From assembly GCF_001421715.1 (NCBI RefSeq), contig NZ_LMKP01000006.1:37435-101434 (forward strand): a stretch of 64,000 nucleotides of DNA, read 5' to 3'. Positions 49,494 through 59,021 of this stretch are shown here, piece after piece. Every line of letters starts with the position of its first letter. Positions within the stretch are counted from its first letter, which is position 1. The position numbers were made by a program, and so were the translations under genes. Source of the DNA: Sphingomonas sp. Leaf22 (GTDB lineage: Bacteria > Pseudomonadota > Alphaproteobacteria > Sphingomonadales > Sphingomonadaceae). Below the pieces are notes generated by a model, which ran no database searches, was not told where the DNA came from, and was given only the letters and a program-made list of their open reading frames with translations.

Positions 49494-50819
49494 ATGAAAT
49501 ATGACGTTCACATCATCGGCGGCGGCCTCGCCGGGTCCGAGGCTGCGTGGCAACTGGCAGAGGCCGGGGCGAAGGTCCGCCTGTCCGAAATGCGGGGTGG
49601 TGGCGACAGCACGCCCGCCCATCAGGGCGACGATCTGGCCGAACTGGTCTGTTCGAACAGCTTCCGGTCCGACGATGCCGAATCGAATGCGGTCGGGCTG
49701 CTGCATGCCGAAATGCGGGCGCTCGGCTCGCTCATCATGACCAAGGGCGACGAACACAAGGTGCCGGCCGGGTCCGCGCTGGCGGTCGATCGCGACGGTT
49801 TTTCGGCGGGCGTCACGGCTGCGCTGATGGCGCACCCCAACATCACCATCGTCCGCGAACGGATCGATACCCTGCCCGACAGCGGCATGACGATCGTCGC
49901 GACCGGTCCGCTGACCGCCGCCGGTCTGGCCGGCGATATCGGGAGCGCGACCGGCGCGGAGGCGCTCGCCTTTTTCGACGCCATCGCGCCGATCGTGCAC
50001 CGTGATTCGATCGACCTCGATCAGGCATGGTTCCAGAGCCGCTGGAACAAGGGCGACGGCAAGGACTACATCAACTGCGCGATGAACCGCGAGCAGTATG
50101 AAGCCTTTCACGCCGGGTTGATGGCGGCGGAAAAAGCCGAGTTCCGCGAATGGGAGAACGTCCCCTATTTCGAAGGCTGCATGCCGATCGAGGTGATGGC
50201 CGAACGCGGCTTGGACACGCTGCGCTTCGGGCCGATGAAGCCGGTCGGGCTGGACGATCCGCGCACCGGGCGCTGGCCGCATGCGGTGGTGCAACTGCGG
50301 CAGGACAATGCGTCGGGCACGTTGTGGAACATCGTCGGGTTCCAGACCAAGCTGAAACATGGCGAACAGGTCCGGTTGTTCCGCACCATTCCCGGCCTCG
50401 AGAATGCCGAGTTCGCCCGGTTGGGCGGGCTGCATCGCAACACGTTCATTCGCTCGCCCGAGCTGCTCGACGAAACGCTGCGACTGAAGGCGCGTCCGCA
50501 TCTGCGCTTCGCCGGGCAGATGACGGGATGCGAGGGCTATGTCGAAAGCGCCGCGGTCGGGCTGTTGGCCGGGCGCTTCGCCGCCGCCGAGCTGGCCGGG
50601 CGCAGCGTCGCGCCGCCGCCGATCGAAACGGCGATGGGCGCGTTGTTGCACCACATCACCGGCGCGGCGGTGGCCGAGACCTATCAGCCGATGAACGTCA
50701 ATTTCGGACTGATGCCGCCGATCCCCGGCCGCACCAAGAAGGCCGATCGCAAGAAGATGTACACGGCGCGCGCCCGCGACGCGTTCGAACCATGGGCGAG
50801 CGCGCTTACGGTCGGGTGA
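49494..50819 (+). CDS. trmFO: Methylenetetrahydrofolate-tRNA-(uracil-5-)-methyltransferase TrmFO
   Basis: TrmFO uses FAD and methylene-tetrahydrofolate to make ribothymidine at tRNA position 54. The 441-aa protein has the dinucleotide-binding [18 protein letters not shown] at the N-terminus, [19 protein letters not shown], the Cys-containing [16 protein letters not shown], and [14 protein letters not shown]. The length is typical. The ATG at 49494 starts right before the FAD fold. The last 14 bases overlap the convergent DUF3325-like gene. Confidence 0.96.
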   Translation: MKYDVHIIGGGLAGSEAAWQLAEAGAKVRLSEMRGGGDSTPAHQGDDLAELVCSNSFRSDDAESNAVGLLHAEMRALGSLIMTKGDEHKVPAGSALAVDRDGFSAGVTAALMAHPNITIVRERIDTLPDSGMTIVATGPLTAAGLAGDIGSATGAEALAFFDAIAPIVHRDSIDLDQAWFQSRWNKGDGKDYINCAMNREQYEAFHAGLMAAEKAEFREWENVPYFEGCMPIEVMAERGLDTLRFGPMKPVGLDDPRTGRWPHAVVQLRQDNASGTLWNIVGFQTKLKHGEQVRLFRTIPGLENAEFARLGGLHRNTFIRSPELLDETLRLKARPHLRFAGQMTGCEGYVESAAVGLLAGRFAAAELAGRSVAPPPIETAMGALLHHITGAAVAETYQPMNVNFGLMPPIPGRTKKADRKKMYTARARDAFEPWASALTVG

Positions 50820-51057
50820 GGTTGAGCGCGAGGAAACTCGCGCCCGCCCCCAGCATCAGCAGGCCGGTCCCGCCGATCGCGCCATAGACCGGCCCCCATG
50901 TCGCGAAGGCCGCGACAAAGGTCGCGACGACCAGCGCCCAGCCGCCACGTCGTCGCCAACGCCGGTCGATGCCCTGCCAGCGGTTGCGATGCCGTTCGCT
51001 GGCGAGCGCCAGCAGCGCGAAGGCGGCGAGCGCGCTGAACAATGCGATCAGGATCAT
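50806..51057 (-). CDS. DUF3325-like small membrane protein of the iron-uptake operon
   Basis: The 83-aa protein has a helix ending [15 protein letters not shown], a feature I associate with DUF3325. Two more hydrophobic helices follow ([20 protein letters not shown] and [18 protein letters not shown]). The family is found with siderophore receptors and PepSY proteins. The ATG at 51057 overlaps the stop of the PepSY gene (ATGA); the longer frame starting at 51147 lies in that gene. It is the last member of the operon. Confidence 0.78.
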   Translation of the reverse strand: MILIALFSALAAFALLALASERHRNRWQGIDRRWRRRGGWALVVATFVAAFATWGPVYGAIGGTGLLMLGAGASFLALNLTRP

Positions 51058-52640
51058 TCGGCGGGCGCCCAGCTTACGGTGTCGATCGATGGTGTCGTGC
51101 GGACGGCCCGCCGCCGCATCGTCGGACGGAAACGGTGTACGCGCCACGCTGCGGAGCCGAAGCCCGCCCCCAGCGCCAGCAAGGTAACATCGGCCCCGGC
51201 CAGCACCCAGTCACCGCGCGCGATCGTCGCGGGAAGTCCGGTCGGCAGCGCGATGATGTTGTACAGCGGCAGGGCGAACAGCAGTGCCGCCTGCAACGTC
51301 AGCAGTTCGACCCAGGCGCGTGCCGGTTTCCGTGCCAGCACATAGACGAACAGCGCGGCCCAGCCGGCGAACATGACGTTGACCTCGGCATCGGCGCGAC
51401 CCATCGAACCGACCGGCAGCAACCGGTTGGCCCAAAGATACAGCGTCATCGCGATCGGGAAGCCGGCGACGAACCCGACATTCAGCCGCTCGACCAGCCG
51501 GAAGCCGAAATGCGGGCGGGCGGGATCGGGCAGCCGCTCGCGCCGCTTGACGGTCCACAGTACCAGCCCGCTTGCGACCATCAGCGACCCGGTGATTCCG
51601 CACAGGAAATACAGCCAGCGCATCGGATAGTCGCCGAACCGTCCGGCATGCAGCCCGACCATCACCCCCTGCGTCTCGACCGCGCCGCCCGCCGGCGGTC
51701 CCTGCCACACCAGTCGACCGGTGACGCCGTCATAGGCGATGGCCGGTGTCCGCGCCGACAACATCGACGTGCCCGACCGGGTCAGCGTGATCCGCGCGGC
51801 GGCATCGCCGGGATTGAAGACGGTGATATAGCCGATCTCGCCGCCGACCCGCCGCTCGGCATCGCGCAGCACCGTGCCAAGATCGATCAGCGGTGCGGGA
51901 CGTTCGGTCCGTTCGGCTGCCGCCGCTTCGGGGAAGACGGCGGCATAGAGCTTGGCGGGATCGTCGTAATTGGCGACGATCGCCCATGGCATCAGCATCG
52001 CGATCAGCGTGACCAGCCCGGTATAGGTGATCATCAGGTGGAACGGCAGCGCCAGCACCGCGCTGGCGTTATGGCCATCGAGCCACGACCGCTGCCCCTT
52101 GCCCCGCCGCAGCGTGAAGAAATCGCGGAAAATCTTCTTGTGGGTGACGATGCCGGTGAAGATCGCGACCAGCATAAACATCGCGGCGATGCCGACCAGC
52201 CAGCGCGCCCACAGCACCGGCACATAGTGCAGATCGAAGTGGAACCGGTAGAAGAAGTCGCCGCCACGCGTCTCGCGCGCGGTCCCCTCCTGCCCGTCGC
52301 TGCCGATGAAGGCGCGGGTGTCGCGGCGTCCGCGGCGGCGTTCCTCGCCGGGTTTGGCCTGTGGTACCCAGAACACGTCGCCGCCAGCGCTCTGGGCGCT
52401 GGGGACGGTAATGAACCAGCTTTGCGCATCGGGCGCGCGGCGGGTCAGAAACGTCACCGCCCCCTCGACCACCCGTTCGCGGCTGGCGATCGGGGCCAGT
52501 TCGGGCCGCGCCCAGCGGTTCAGCGCCTCCCGCCAATAGGCCGAGGTACCGGCGACGAAGATCGCGAACAACAACCAGCCGAGCAGCAGGCCGGACCAGG
52601 TATGCAGCGTCGATTGCGACTGGCGAAACCCCTTGCTCAT
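51054..52640 (-). CDS. PepSY-associated TM-helix protein (possible ferric-siderophore reductase)
   Basis: The 528-aa inner-membrane protein has an N-terminal helix (TLHTWSGLLLGWLLFAIFVAGT) and further spans near residues 175-195, 225-250, 350-375 and three at the C-terminus. Conserved His residues lie near several helices (LHTW, FHFDLHYVP, GHNASAVLALPFHL, VGLHAGRFGDYPMRW), a pattern seen in PepSY_TM proteins proposed to bind haem and reduce ferric siderophores. It is coupled by ATGA overlaps to the genes on both sides and follows the receptor gene. Confidence 0.88.
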   Translation of the reverse strand: MSKGFRQSQSTLHTWSGLLLGWLLFAIFVAGTSAYWREALNRWARPELAPIASRERVVEGAVTFLTRRAPDAQSWFITVPSAQSAGGDVFWVPQAKPGEERRRGRRDTRAFIGSDGQEGTARETRGGDFFYRFHFDLHYVPVLWARWLVGIAAMFMLVAIFTGIVTHKKIFRDFFTLRRGKGQRSWLDGHNASAVLALPFHLMITYTGLVTLIAMLMPWAIVANYDDPAKLYAAVFPEAAAAERTERPAPLIDLGTVLRDAERRVGGEIGYITVFNPGDAAARITLTRSGTSMLSARTPAIAYDGVTGRLVWQGPPAGGAVETQGVMVGLHAGRFGDYPMRWLYFLCGITGSLMVASGLVLWTVKRRERLPDPARPHFGFRLVERLNVGFVAGFPIAMTLYLWANRLLPVGSMGRADAEVNVMFAGWAALFVYVLARKPARAWVELLTLQAALLFALPLYNIIALPTGLPATIARGDWVLAGADVTLLALGAGFGSAAWRVHRFRPTMRRRAVRTTPSIDTVSWAPAE

Positions 52641-52951
52641 ACCCGCCCCCACACCGCGATCGATCCCCAGGTGATCGCCCCCGCGATGCCACCCGCCACG
52701 ACCAGCGTCCACAGCGCCCGCCAGCCACTGCGCGCGGCATAGGCCCACATCGCCGCCAGCGCGCAGAGCAGCAGCGCGATCAGCGCCGCCGCCATCGTCG
52801 TCTGTACCGGATCGCCCGGCAGCACCCGGGCAAGCGCCATCGCCCACAGGCTGGCGACGGCATAGCCGACCGGCATCGCCGCGATCAGCCGCAGCGCATT
52901 GTCGCCCAGCCGCCGCCAGAGGACATGGCGTGCCTGCCCGGTCGCGGTCAT
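52637..52951 (-). CDS. DUF3649-like small membrane protein
   Basis: The 104-aa protein has three hydrophobic helices (LIAAMPVGYAVASLWAMALARVL, AALIALLLCALAAMWAYAA, WTLVVAGGIAGAITWG), and the RLIAAMPVGYAVAS start fits DUF3649. The family accompanies TonB-dependent siderophore receptors and PepSY proteins. The ATG at 52951 overlaps the receptor stop (ATGA), and its stop overlaps the PepSY start in the same way. The role in uptake is unknown. Confidence 0.8.
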   Translation of the reverse strand: MTATGQARHVLWRRLGDNALRLIAAMPVGYAVASLWAMALARVLPGDPVQTTMAAALIALLLCALAAMWAYAARSGWRALWTLVVAGGIAGAITWGSIAVWGRV

Positions 52952-55176
52952 GGCATCGTCACCCGCAGGCTGGCGAACACCGTGCGCGGGCTGCCATAAT
53001 AATTGCCGCGCCCGGTCGAGGAAATGCGGGCGTAATAGGTACGGTCGAACAGGTTGTTGACGTTCAGTGCCAGTGACAGCTTCTCGTTGATGCGATAGCC
53101 CGCGCGCACATCGGCGACCGCATAGCTGCCCTGTCGCACAATCGTCGACGCCGTGCGCAGCGTACCGTTGGCGTTGAAGGCGGGCGGATTGCCGCTCCAC
53201 GTACTGTCGAACCACGTGACGCCCGCGCCGACGCTGGCACCGGCCAGCGGACCTTCGCCCGCGTCATAGTTGGTGAACAGCTTGACCATATGCTCGGGGA
53301 TGACCGGCAACAGGCTCAACCCCTCCAGCACCGGGTTGGCATCTTCCAGATATTGGGTCCGGGTGAAGCTATAGCCGCCATTGACACGCCAGCCGGGCAG
53401 GATCTCGCCGCTCGCCTCCGCCTCGATCCCGCGCGCGCGAACCCTGCCGATCTGATAGGTCAGCGTCGGTTCGTCGGGATCGTTGAACAGGCGGTTGCGC
53501 TGCGTGATCTGATAGACCGCCGCCGACAGCAACAGGCGCTGGTTCATCAGCGACAGCTTCGTCCCCGCCTCATATTGATCGCCGATCAGCGGCTGGATCG
53601 CCCCGCCGCCGGGCAGGCTGCGGCCGACCGGCGGTGCTTGCGGCGTGAAGCTGTCGGCATAGCTGGCATAGAGGTTGAGGTCGTCGGTGACGTCCCACAC
53701 CACCCCGGCATAGGGGGTGAAGCGTTCGTCGAAGCTGTAGCGGGTCGGTAGCGGGATCGCACCGGTCGCGACGCGCGTCGTGGTAATGGTCGTATCCCAC
53801 CATGTCATGCGCCCGCCGCCGACCAGCGTCAGTCCCTTGGCCGGGCTCAGCCGCATCTGCCCATATAGGCCATATTGCTCGACCTCGGTCGCCGACCCGC
53901 CATAGACCTGCGTGACCAGGCCGTTCGGCCCCGAAAATGCCGGCAACGGACCATAGGGGTCGAGCGGCGGTTCGGCGGGCGATACCGGATCGAAGACGTT
54001 GATCCGCGCATAGTTGGACAGGCGGGTAAAGTCCGACGTCGCCGAGCTCGCCTGATAATCGGCCCCCACGATCAACGTCTGATCGCGGCCGAACGCGGAA
54101 AAGCTGCCGACGCCGTTGAAGTCGAACGATCGCGTCTGCATCGCACTGTCGCCGCGATAGGCGATGTGGTTGGTGGTGCCGCCATTGGCCGGCGTCACCG
54201 GCTGGTTGCCGATATAGCTGTAGATATCGATGCGATCGACATCGGTCAGCATCCCCGTCGCGCGCAATGTCCAGCGGTCGCTGATCCGGTGCGCGATTTC
54301 GACGAAACCCGACCAGCTTTCCGACCGGAACCGGTTCCAGTCGGCTCCGAGATATGTCGAGCGATCGACGTCGAGCAACCGGCCGTCGCTACCGTCCGCG
54401 CCGCCGACCAATCCCGGCAACCCCGACTGGATCGCTGGCTTGAACAGGTCGTAATTGCCGCCGACGGTCAGCGTCGTATCCTCACCGATCTCGGTATCCG
54501 CAACCCCGAATGCCGCAAAGCGGTAGCGATGGGCAATGTCGAAGAACTGGTCCTGATCCTGCGCCATCACGCCCAGCCGCAGGCCGGAGCGATCGTCGAG
54601 CGGTGTCGACACGTCGACCTCACCCCGGAAATTCTGGAAGCTGCCATAGCCCGCCATCGCGCTGACCGCGAACTGGTCGAGCGGTCGCTTGCGGACCAGA
54701 TTGATGCTGCCCGCCGGATTGCCCGCGCCACTGAACAGCCCTGCCGGCCCGCGCAACACCTCGACCCGGTCGTACAGGAACAGGTCGGGCACGACCGCGG
54801 GAAATGCGAAGGAAAAGGTCGGCACGCCGTCGACCAGATAGTTGCTGATGATGAAGCCGCGCGACAGATAGGACGGGTCCTCGCTGCCGATCCCGGTCAC
54901 GGTCACGCCGTTGGTGACGGTCAGTGCGTCCTCCAGCGTGAACAGGTTGCGCTGTTGCAACTGCACCTGATCGATCACGGTCACCGTGTTCGGCACGTCC
55001 TTCAGCGGCGTGACGGTCTTGCCGACCGCCTGGCCATAGCTTTTGCCGACCACCAGAATGTCATCGCCGCGTTGCGCGTCCTCGTCCGCCGGCAGCACCG
55101 GTTCGGCCAGTGCGGGAGCCGTCATCACCAGCGCCAACAGCCCTGCCAACGTCATCGTGCGTACCGGACGCGCCAT
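52948..55176 (-). CDS. TonB-dependent siderophore receptor
   Basis: This outer-membrane receptor probably imports a ferric siderophore. The 742-aa product has a signal peptide (TMTLAGLLALVMTAPALA) and a TonB-box-like stretch (GDDILVVGK). The plug reads PLKDVPNTVTVID...DRVEVLRGPAGLFSGAGNPAGSINLVRKRP, and a barrel ends FASLRVTMP. There is no N-terminal STN signalling domain, so it is not an FpvA-type transducer. Starts at 55179 and 55176 are adjacent; the latter has GGGGA at better spacing. It heads a four-gene operon with overlapping ends. The ligand is not predictable. Confidence 0.94.
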   Translation of the reverse strand: MARPVRTMTLAGLLALVMTAPALAEPVLPADEDAQRGDDILVVGKSYGQAVGKTVTPLKDVPNTVTVIDQVQLQQRNLFTLEDALTVTNGVTVTGIGSEDPSYLSRGFIISNYLVDGVPTFSFAFPAVVPDLFLYDRVEVLRGPAGLFSGAGNPAGSINLVRKRPLDQFAVSAMAGYGSFQNFRGEVDVSTPLDDRSGLRLGVMAQDQDQFFDIAHRYRFAAFGVADTEIGEDTTLTVGGNYDLFKPAIQSGLPGLVGGADGSDGRLLDVDRSTYLGADWNRFRSESWSGFVEIAHRISDRWTLRATGMLTDVDRIDIYSYIGNQPVTPANGGTTNHIAYRGDSAMQTRSFDFNGVGSFSAFGRDQTLIVGADYQASSATSDFTRLSNYARINVFDPVSPAEPPLDPYGPLPAFSGPNGLVTQVYGGSATEVEQYGLYGQMRLSPAKGLTLVGGGRMTWWDTTITTTRVATGAIPLPTRYSFDERFTPYAGVVWDVTDDLNLYASYADSFTPQAPPVGRSLPGGGAIQPLIGDQYEAGTKLSLMNQRLLLSAAVYQITQRNRLFNDPDEPTLTYQIGRVRARGIEAEASGEILPGWRVNGGYSFTRTQYLEDANPVLEGLSLLPVIPEHMVKLFTNYDAGEGPLAGASVGAGVTWFDSTWSGNPPAFNANGTLRTASTIVRQGSYAVADVRAGYRINEKLSLALNVNNLFDRTYYARISSTGRGNYYGSPRTVFASLRVTMP

Positions 55177-55245
55177 CATTTCCCCTTTGCGAGTCATTTG
55201 CAATATGTGGCGCTCTAAACCCAAGAAACCGACAATGCAACGCTA

Positions 55246-55265
55246 TTGCGACCCACTCTCATTAT
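55246..55265. promoter_or_regulatory. Degenerate Fur-box-like site in the receptor/DUF4198 divergent promoter
   Basis: TTGCGACCCACTCTCATTAT contains TTGCGA and TCTCATTA halves similar to alphaproteobacterial Fur sites (TGCGAAT...TTCTCATT type). It sits in the 140-bp region between two divergent genes of an apparent iron locus. Half-site matching is imperfect, so this is suggestive only. Confidence 0.35.
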
Positions 55266-55316
55266 ATCTATGAGGTAGATGGCTGGTGCAGACCGCCAGC
55301 GACCGGAGAAAAAGTT

Positions 55317-55943
55317 ATGCGATTGCTGACCCTTGTTCTCGCACTGGCGCTGCCCTCGCTGGCGGGGGCGCATGAAGTGTGGGTCGAACGCGACGGCAGC
55401 GGCCCGGCGCGCATCTATCTCGGCGAACCTGGCGAGGCCCTGCCGCCGGGCGGCGATCCGGAGTTCAAACGGCTGGTCACGCCGAAGATCGTCGGACAGG
55501 CCAATGCCAGTCTCCAGCGCAAGGCCGGCTTTCTCGAAGCGAAGCTGCCCGCAGGCGATGTCCGCGTGATCGACAATTCGGTGTTCGCGCCATGGGGCGA
55601 GGACGGTGCGAAGGAGGGCGTCGCCTATTACGCGCGCGCCGGTCGCACCGATACCAAAACCCGGATGCCCTATGAGATCGCGCCGCTGACTGCCGGTGGC
55701 AACCGCTTCGCGCTGATGCAGGGCGGCAAGCCGATCCCCGCCGCCAAGGTCACCGTCATCACGCCGGAGCGCAAGAGCGTCGAACTGACCGCCGACGCCG
55801 CCGGCGCGTTCGTGGTACCGGTCGCGGGCAAGGGCCGTTATCTGCTGACCGCTGCGCAGGCCGAAACCGGCAAGCTGCGCGTTGCGGCCGGCCCGGTCGA
55901 CAAGCTGCATCACATCGCGACGACCAGCTTCGTCGTCGAATGA
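55317..55943 (+). CDS. DUF4198-like periplasmic protein
   Basis: The 208-aa protein has a clean signal peptide (MRLLTLVLALALPSLAGA) directly followed by HEVWVERD, a start typical of DUF4198 proteins that expose a His near the mature N-terminus. Such proteins are thought to bind transition metals in the periplasm. The rest is beta-rich with a carboxypeptidase-regulatory-like segment (GKPIPAAKVTVITPERKSVELTADAAGAFVV). GGAGAAAAAG precedes the ATG at 55317. Divergent from the siderophore receptor, it probably serves the same metal response. Confidence 0.85.
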   Translation: MRLLTLVLALALPSLAGAHEVWVERDGSGPARIYLGEPGEALPPGGDPEFKRLVTPKIVGQANASLQRKAGFLEAKLPAGDVRVIDNSVFAPWGEDGAKEGVAYYARAGRTDTKTRMPYEIAPLTAGGNRFALMQGGKPIPAAKVTVITPERKSVELTADAAGAFVVPVAGKGRYLLTAAQAETGKLRVAAGPVDKLHHIATTSFVVE

Positions 55944-55949
55944 TCGGGC

Positions 55950-55976
55950 GGGCGGCGGGGCACATCCCCGCCGCCC
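55950..55976. terminator. Strong GC hairpin between convergent DUF4198 and esterase genes
   Basis: GGGCGGCGGGG (55950-55960) pairs perfectly with CCCCGCCGCCC (55966-55976) over a five-base loop. There is no T-tract, but the stem lies directly between two convergent stop codons. Confidence 0.6.
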
Positions 55977-55984
55977 CGCGCGTA

Positions 55985-57940
55985 TCAGCGCACCGGCAGT
56001 TCGAACGGTGCGGCCGGCAGGTCGGCTCCGTCGAACAGGTTGACGAACGGCGCATCGGCCCAGGCGTAGCGGACCGCCGTCACCTCCGGCCGGCCCGCAC
56101 CGGGCAGTATCACCGTATCGCCCTGTACGCGCCCGTCGACATAGGTGCAGCTCGCGCCGGCGCATTGTTCGAACCCGATCGCCCCTGCCCCGCCATAGCG
56201 TTGCAATCCACCGGTCACGTTGCGGAAGCGGACGACGATATCGCTCCCCTGCCGCACCGCGTCGGCCGCTTCGGGGCCGCTGCGCAAGCCCGGCTGGCCA
56301 TAGGCGACGACCCGCGCCAGCCGTGCCAGCCGTTCGCCAATCACCGTCTTTTGCGCCGGATGAATGTCGAACCGGTCGCCGACATCGATCGTCACGGCGA
56401 GGCCGGCATGGCCATCGGCGGCAACCGCCTGCGCCTGCGACTGGCGCAGTGCCGCCCAACCGGACTCACGCGGGGCGGTCGCCGGGGTGCCATAGCCGGT
56501 GAGCTGGACGACGAAGAACGGCAGCTGGGGCGATGCGAATGCCCGCCGCCAATCGGCCATCAATGTCGTCATCAATCCGCGATAGGCCGCCGGCTGTCCG
56601 GTGTTCGACTCCCCCTGATACCATGCCGCCAGCTTCAGGCCGTAGGGCGCGATCGGGGCGATCATGCCGTTGTACAGCGTGGTGAGACTGTTCGGGACGT
56701 CCCATGGCGCCGGGCCGACCGAACCGTCCTTCAGCGCGGTGCCGAGGCGGTACCGCCACGGTCCCGACAGCGGCACCGCACCGCCATCGGCCAGCCCGAT
56801 CGTGCGGATGCTCATGTCGGTGAACCGCCCGTCCTTCTTCGCGCCGACCGCACGGATGGCGATGACGTTGCGGCCGGGGCGCAGCAATCCGGCGGGTACG
56901 CCATAGCTGCGCCATGCCCAATCGACGCTCCCACCGCCGACGAAACGGCCGTTGAGATAGGTTTCGTCATACCGCGCGATCGGCCCCAGCCGCAGCGTCT
57001 GCGCCGCCGCAACCTGTGCCGGGGTCAGATCGACGGTCGTGCGCAGCCATACCACCCCGTCCAACCGGTCGCGATCGGCGGCGGGCAACTGTTCATATTG
57101 CGCCGGCACCGTGGCCCAGCGGCGATCGTCATACATCGCTGCCTGAAACGCGCGCTCGGTCCTCGCGGCGGGGTCCAGTGCTTCCCACGCCTTTTCACGC
57201 CGCACGCCGTCCGCCGCCGTTGCCGCGGCCGGATCGCGATCGAACGTCGCGATGGCGTTCAGTCCGTCGGTAAAGCCCGGCTGCGTCGCCAGCGCCGGGG
57301 CGCTGATCCAGCTTTCGATCCGCGTGCCGCCCCATTCGGAGGCGATGAACCCCATCGGCACCTTTTCGGTCCCGCGCAGCGAGCGCGCCATGAAATAACA
57401 GACCGCCGATGCGTCGCCGATGGTTTCAGGCGTGACACTGCGCCAGTCGACCCGCTTGGCAAGGTCGCCGACAGGCGCGGTCTTGCTGCTGTCGGGGATC
57501 GTCGTGAACCGCAGCGATGCGTCGTTGGCCGACGGGATCACGTCCAGTCCGGTCGCGTGCTTGACCTGAAATTCCATGTTCGACTGTCCGCCGCACAGGA
57601 ACACGTCGCCGATCATGATGTCGGACAGCCGCTGCGCCGCCGCGTTCCCGCCGCTGACCTCCAGCACATAGGGGCCACCGGCCTTCATCGCCGGCAAGGT
57701 CGCCCGCCACTTGCCGTCGCCGCCGGCCTGCGCGGTGACGCTCCGGTCGTTCAGCCTGACCGTGACCGATGCGCCGGGCGCGGCACTGCCCCAGATCGCG
57801 ATCGGACGGTCACGCTGCAGGACCGCATGATCGGCAAAGATGTTGGCGAGTGTCGGCGACGTCGATTGGGCATGGGCCAATCCGCCCCATGCCAGCGACG
57901 CGACCACCGCGCAGATCGCCGAAGTCCGAACCGAACGCAT
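55985..57940 (-). CDS. Sialate O-acetylesterase-like SGNH carbohydrate esterase
   Basis: The 651-aa protein has a signal peptide ending AHA-Q and an SGNH esterase fold. The catalytic Ser is S120 in FLCGGQSNMEF, and the Asp-His pair is in DRFDIHPAQKTVIGERLARLA. A galactose-binding-like beta-sandwich is inserted at about 245-400 (WLRTTVDL...YLNGRFVG). Despite the family name, members in polysaccharide loci remove acetyl groups from plant glycans such as xylan, which fits the neighbouring GH43 genes. GGGAGGGG precedes the ATG at 57940. A 13-bp operator-like word lies upstream. Confidence 0.9.
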   Translation of the reverse strand: MRSVRTSAICAVVASLAWGGLAHAQSTSPTLANIFADHAVLQRDRPIAIWGSAAPGASVTVRLNDRSVTAQAGGDGKWRATLPAMKAGGPYVLEVSGGNAAAQRLSDIMIGDVFLCGGQSNMEFQVKHATGLDVIPSANDASLRFTTIPDSSKTAPVGDLAKRVDWRSVTPETIGDASAVCYFMARSLRGTEKVPMGFIASEWGGTRIESWISAPALATQPGFTDGLNAIATFDRDPAAATAADGVRREKAWEALDPAARTERAFQAAMYDDRRWATVPAQYEQLPAADRDRLDGVVWLRTTVDLTPAQVAAAQTLRLGPIARYDETYLNGRFVGGGSVDWAWRSYGVPAGLLRPGRNVIAIRAVGAKKDGRFTDMSIRTIGLADGGAVPLSGPWRYRLGTALKDGSVGPAPWDVPNSLTTLYNGMIAPIAPYGLKLAAWYQGESNTGQPAAYRGLMTTLMADWRRAFASPQLPFFVVQLTGYGTPATAPRESGWAALRQSQAQAVAADGHAGLAVTIDVGDRFDIHPAQKTVIGERLARLARVVAYGQPGLRSGPEAADAVRQGSDIVVRFRNVTGGLQRYGGAGAIGFEQCAGASCTYVDGRVQGDTVILPGAGRPEVTAVRYAWADAPFVNLFDGADLPAAPFELPVR

Positions 57941-57959
57941 AACCCCTCCCCGAATCATC

Positions 57960-57972
57960 GTGAACGCTACCA
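57960..57972. promoter_or_regulatory. Operator-like word upstream of the esterase gene
   Basis: GTGAACGCTACCA lies 20 bp upstream of the esterase ATG. It differs at one base from GTTAACGCTACCA in front of the GH43 operon (59022-59034). The shared word resembles half of a LacI-type operator with a central CG or GC, such as the xylose-regulon motif I recall from Caulobacter. Confidence 0.45.
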
Positions 57973-58047
57973 TGCCGCAGTGGACAGCGACGCGCTACTG
58001 CGGCGTGCCGACGAGGCGCGCGCGCGATTGTACGACTGGGCCTTGCA

Positions 58048-58827
58048 TCACATCGCGGTGCGGGTGTCCTCCAGCGCGAGCGATACCAGCAGGGTCATCG
58101 CATCTTCGGCGGCCCTCGCATCGCCGGCGACCACCGCATCGAACACGCGGGAGTGATCGGGTACCGGGTCGCGGGGCAAGGCGCGTTGGCGCTGCTTGAA
58201 CTGGGTCGTCCAGTTGACCGCCGCGCCGATGCTGGCGCTGAGCGCGACGAACGTCTCGTTATGCGTGGCGTAGATCAGCGCGTCGTGGAAATCGCGATCG
58301 GCGGCGCGCCCGGCTTCGGTGGCAAGCGTATGCCGCCGCATACCCCCCAGCGCCGCGCGCAACGCCTTGATATCGTCCTTGTCGCGCCGTTCCGCCGCCA
58401 GCCGCGCGACCGCCGGCTCGACGACCGCGCGCAGTTCGAACAGCCCGCGGATGAACGACATGTTCGGTTCGCCCTCGAACGCCCAGGCCAGGACCATCGG
58501 GTCGAGGAAGTTCCAGCGCCGACGCGGCAGCACGCGCGTACCGATTTTCGGGCGACTTTCGACCAGTCCCTTGGCGGTCAGGACCTGTACCGCCTCGCGA
58601 TAGGCGCTGCGCGATACGTCGAGCGCCTCGGCATTGGCGACCTCGCCGGTCAGCAACTCGCCCGGCGCGATCCGGCCGGAGACGATCGCCGTGCCGAGAT
58701 AATGGGCGACGGCACCGCGCAGCCGCCGGCCCGATCCCTTTCGGGCGGGCACCGCGGGTTCGTCCAACGGCGTTTCGTCCGCGTTCTCGTCGATATCGGC
58801 GATGTCGATATCGTGTCCCGGTTCCAT
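58048..58827 (-). CDS. GntR-family transcriptional regulator, FadR subfamily
   Basis: The 259-aa protein has a winged-helix GntR domain (RGAVAHYLGTAIVSGRIAPGELLTGEVANAEALDVSRSAYREAV...KGLVESRPKIGTRV) and a helical FCD effector domain. The FCD domain carries metal/ligand residues in RAADRDFHDALIYATHNETF and PDHSRVFDAVVAGD. An acidic N-terminal extension of about 35 residues (DIDIADIDENADETPLDEP) precedes the HTH. FadR-type regulators of this kind often sense sugar acids or hexuronates. It lies between the esterase and the GH43 operon and is a candidate controller of both. Confidence 0.9.
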   Translation of the reverse strand: MEPGHDIDIADIDENADETPLDEPAVPARKGSGRRLRGAVAHYLGTAIVSGRIAPGELLTGEVANAEALDVSRSAYREAVQVLTAKGLVESRPKIGTRVLPRRRWNFLDPMVLAWAFEGEPNMSFIRGLFELRAVVEPAVARLAAERRDKDDIKALRAALGGMRRHTLATEAGRAADRDFHDALIYATHNETFVALSASIGAAVNWTTQFKQRQRALPRDPVPDHSRVFDAVVAGDARAAEDAMTLLVSLALEDTRTAM

Positions 58828-59021
58828 GCTCACCGTACTTCCCTCGCCATCGGCGTCGACGTGGCGGCCGCCAGCGCGATGTATAGGTAATGGGCCGCGG
58901 ATCGATGCCGGATAAGATTTACCGACGATGCTACGGACCCGGACACCCGCCGTCAAATCGCGGCTGAAACCGGCCGCTCCGGCATGCGGCAACCCATATC
59001 GCCGAATACGCCAGCAGCGAC

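Noticed and set aside
55940..58156. 738-codon open frame opposite the esterase gene
   Set aside because: The esterase on the minus strand has a signal peptide and catalytic triad; this frame has none and crosses into the GntR gene.
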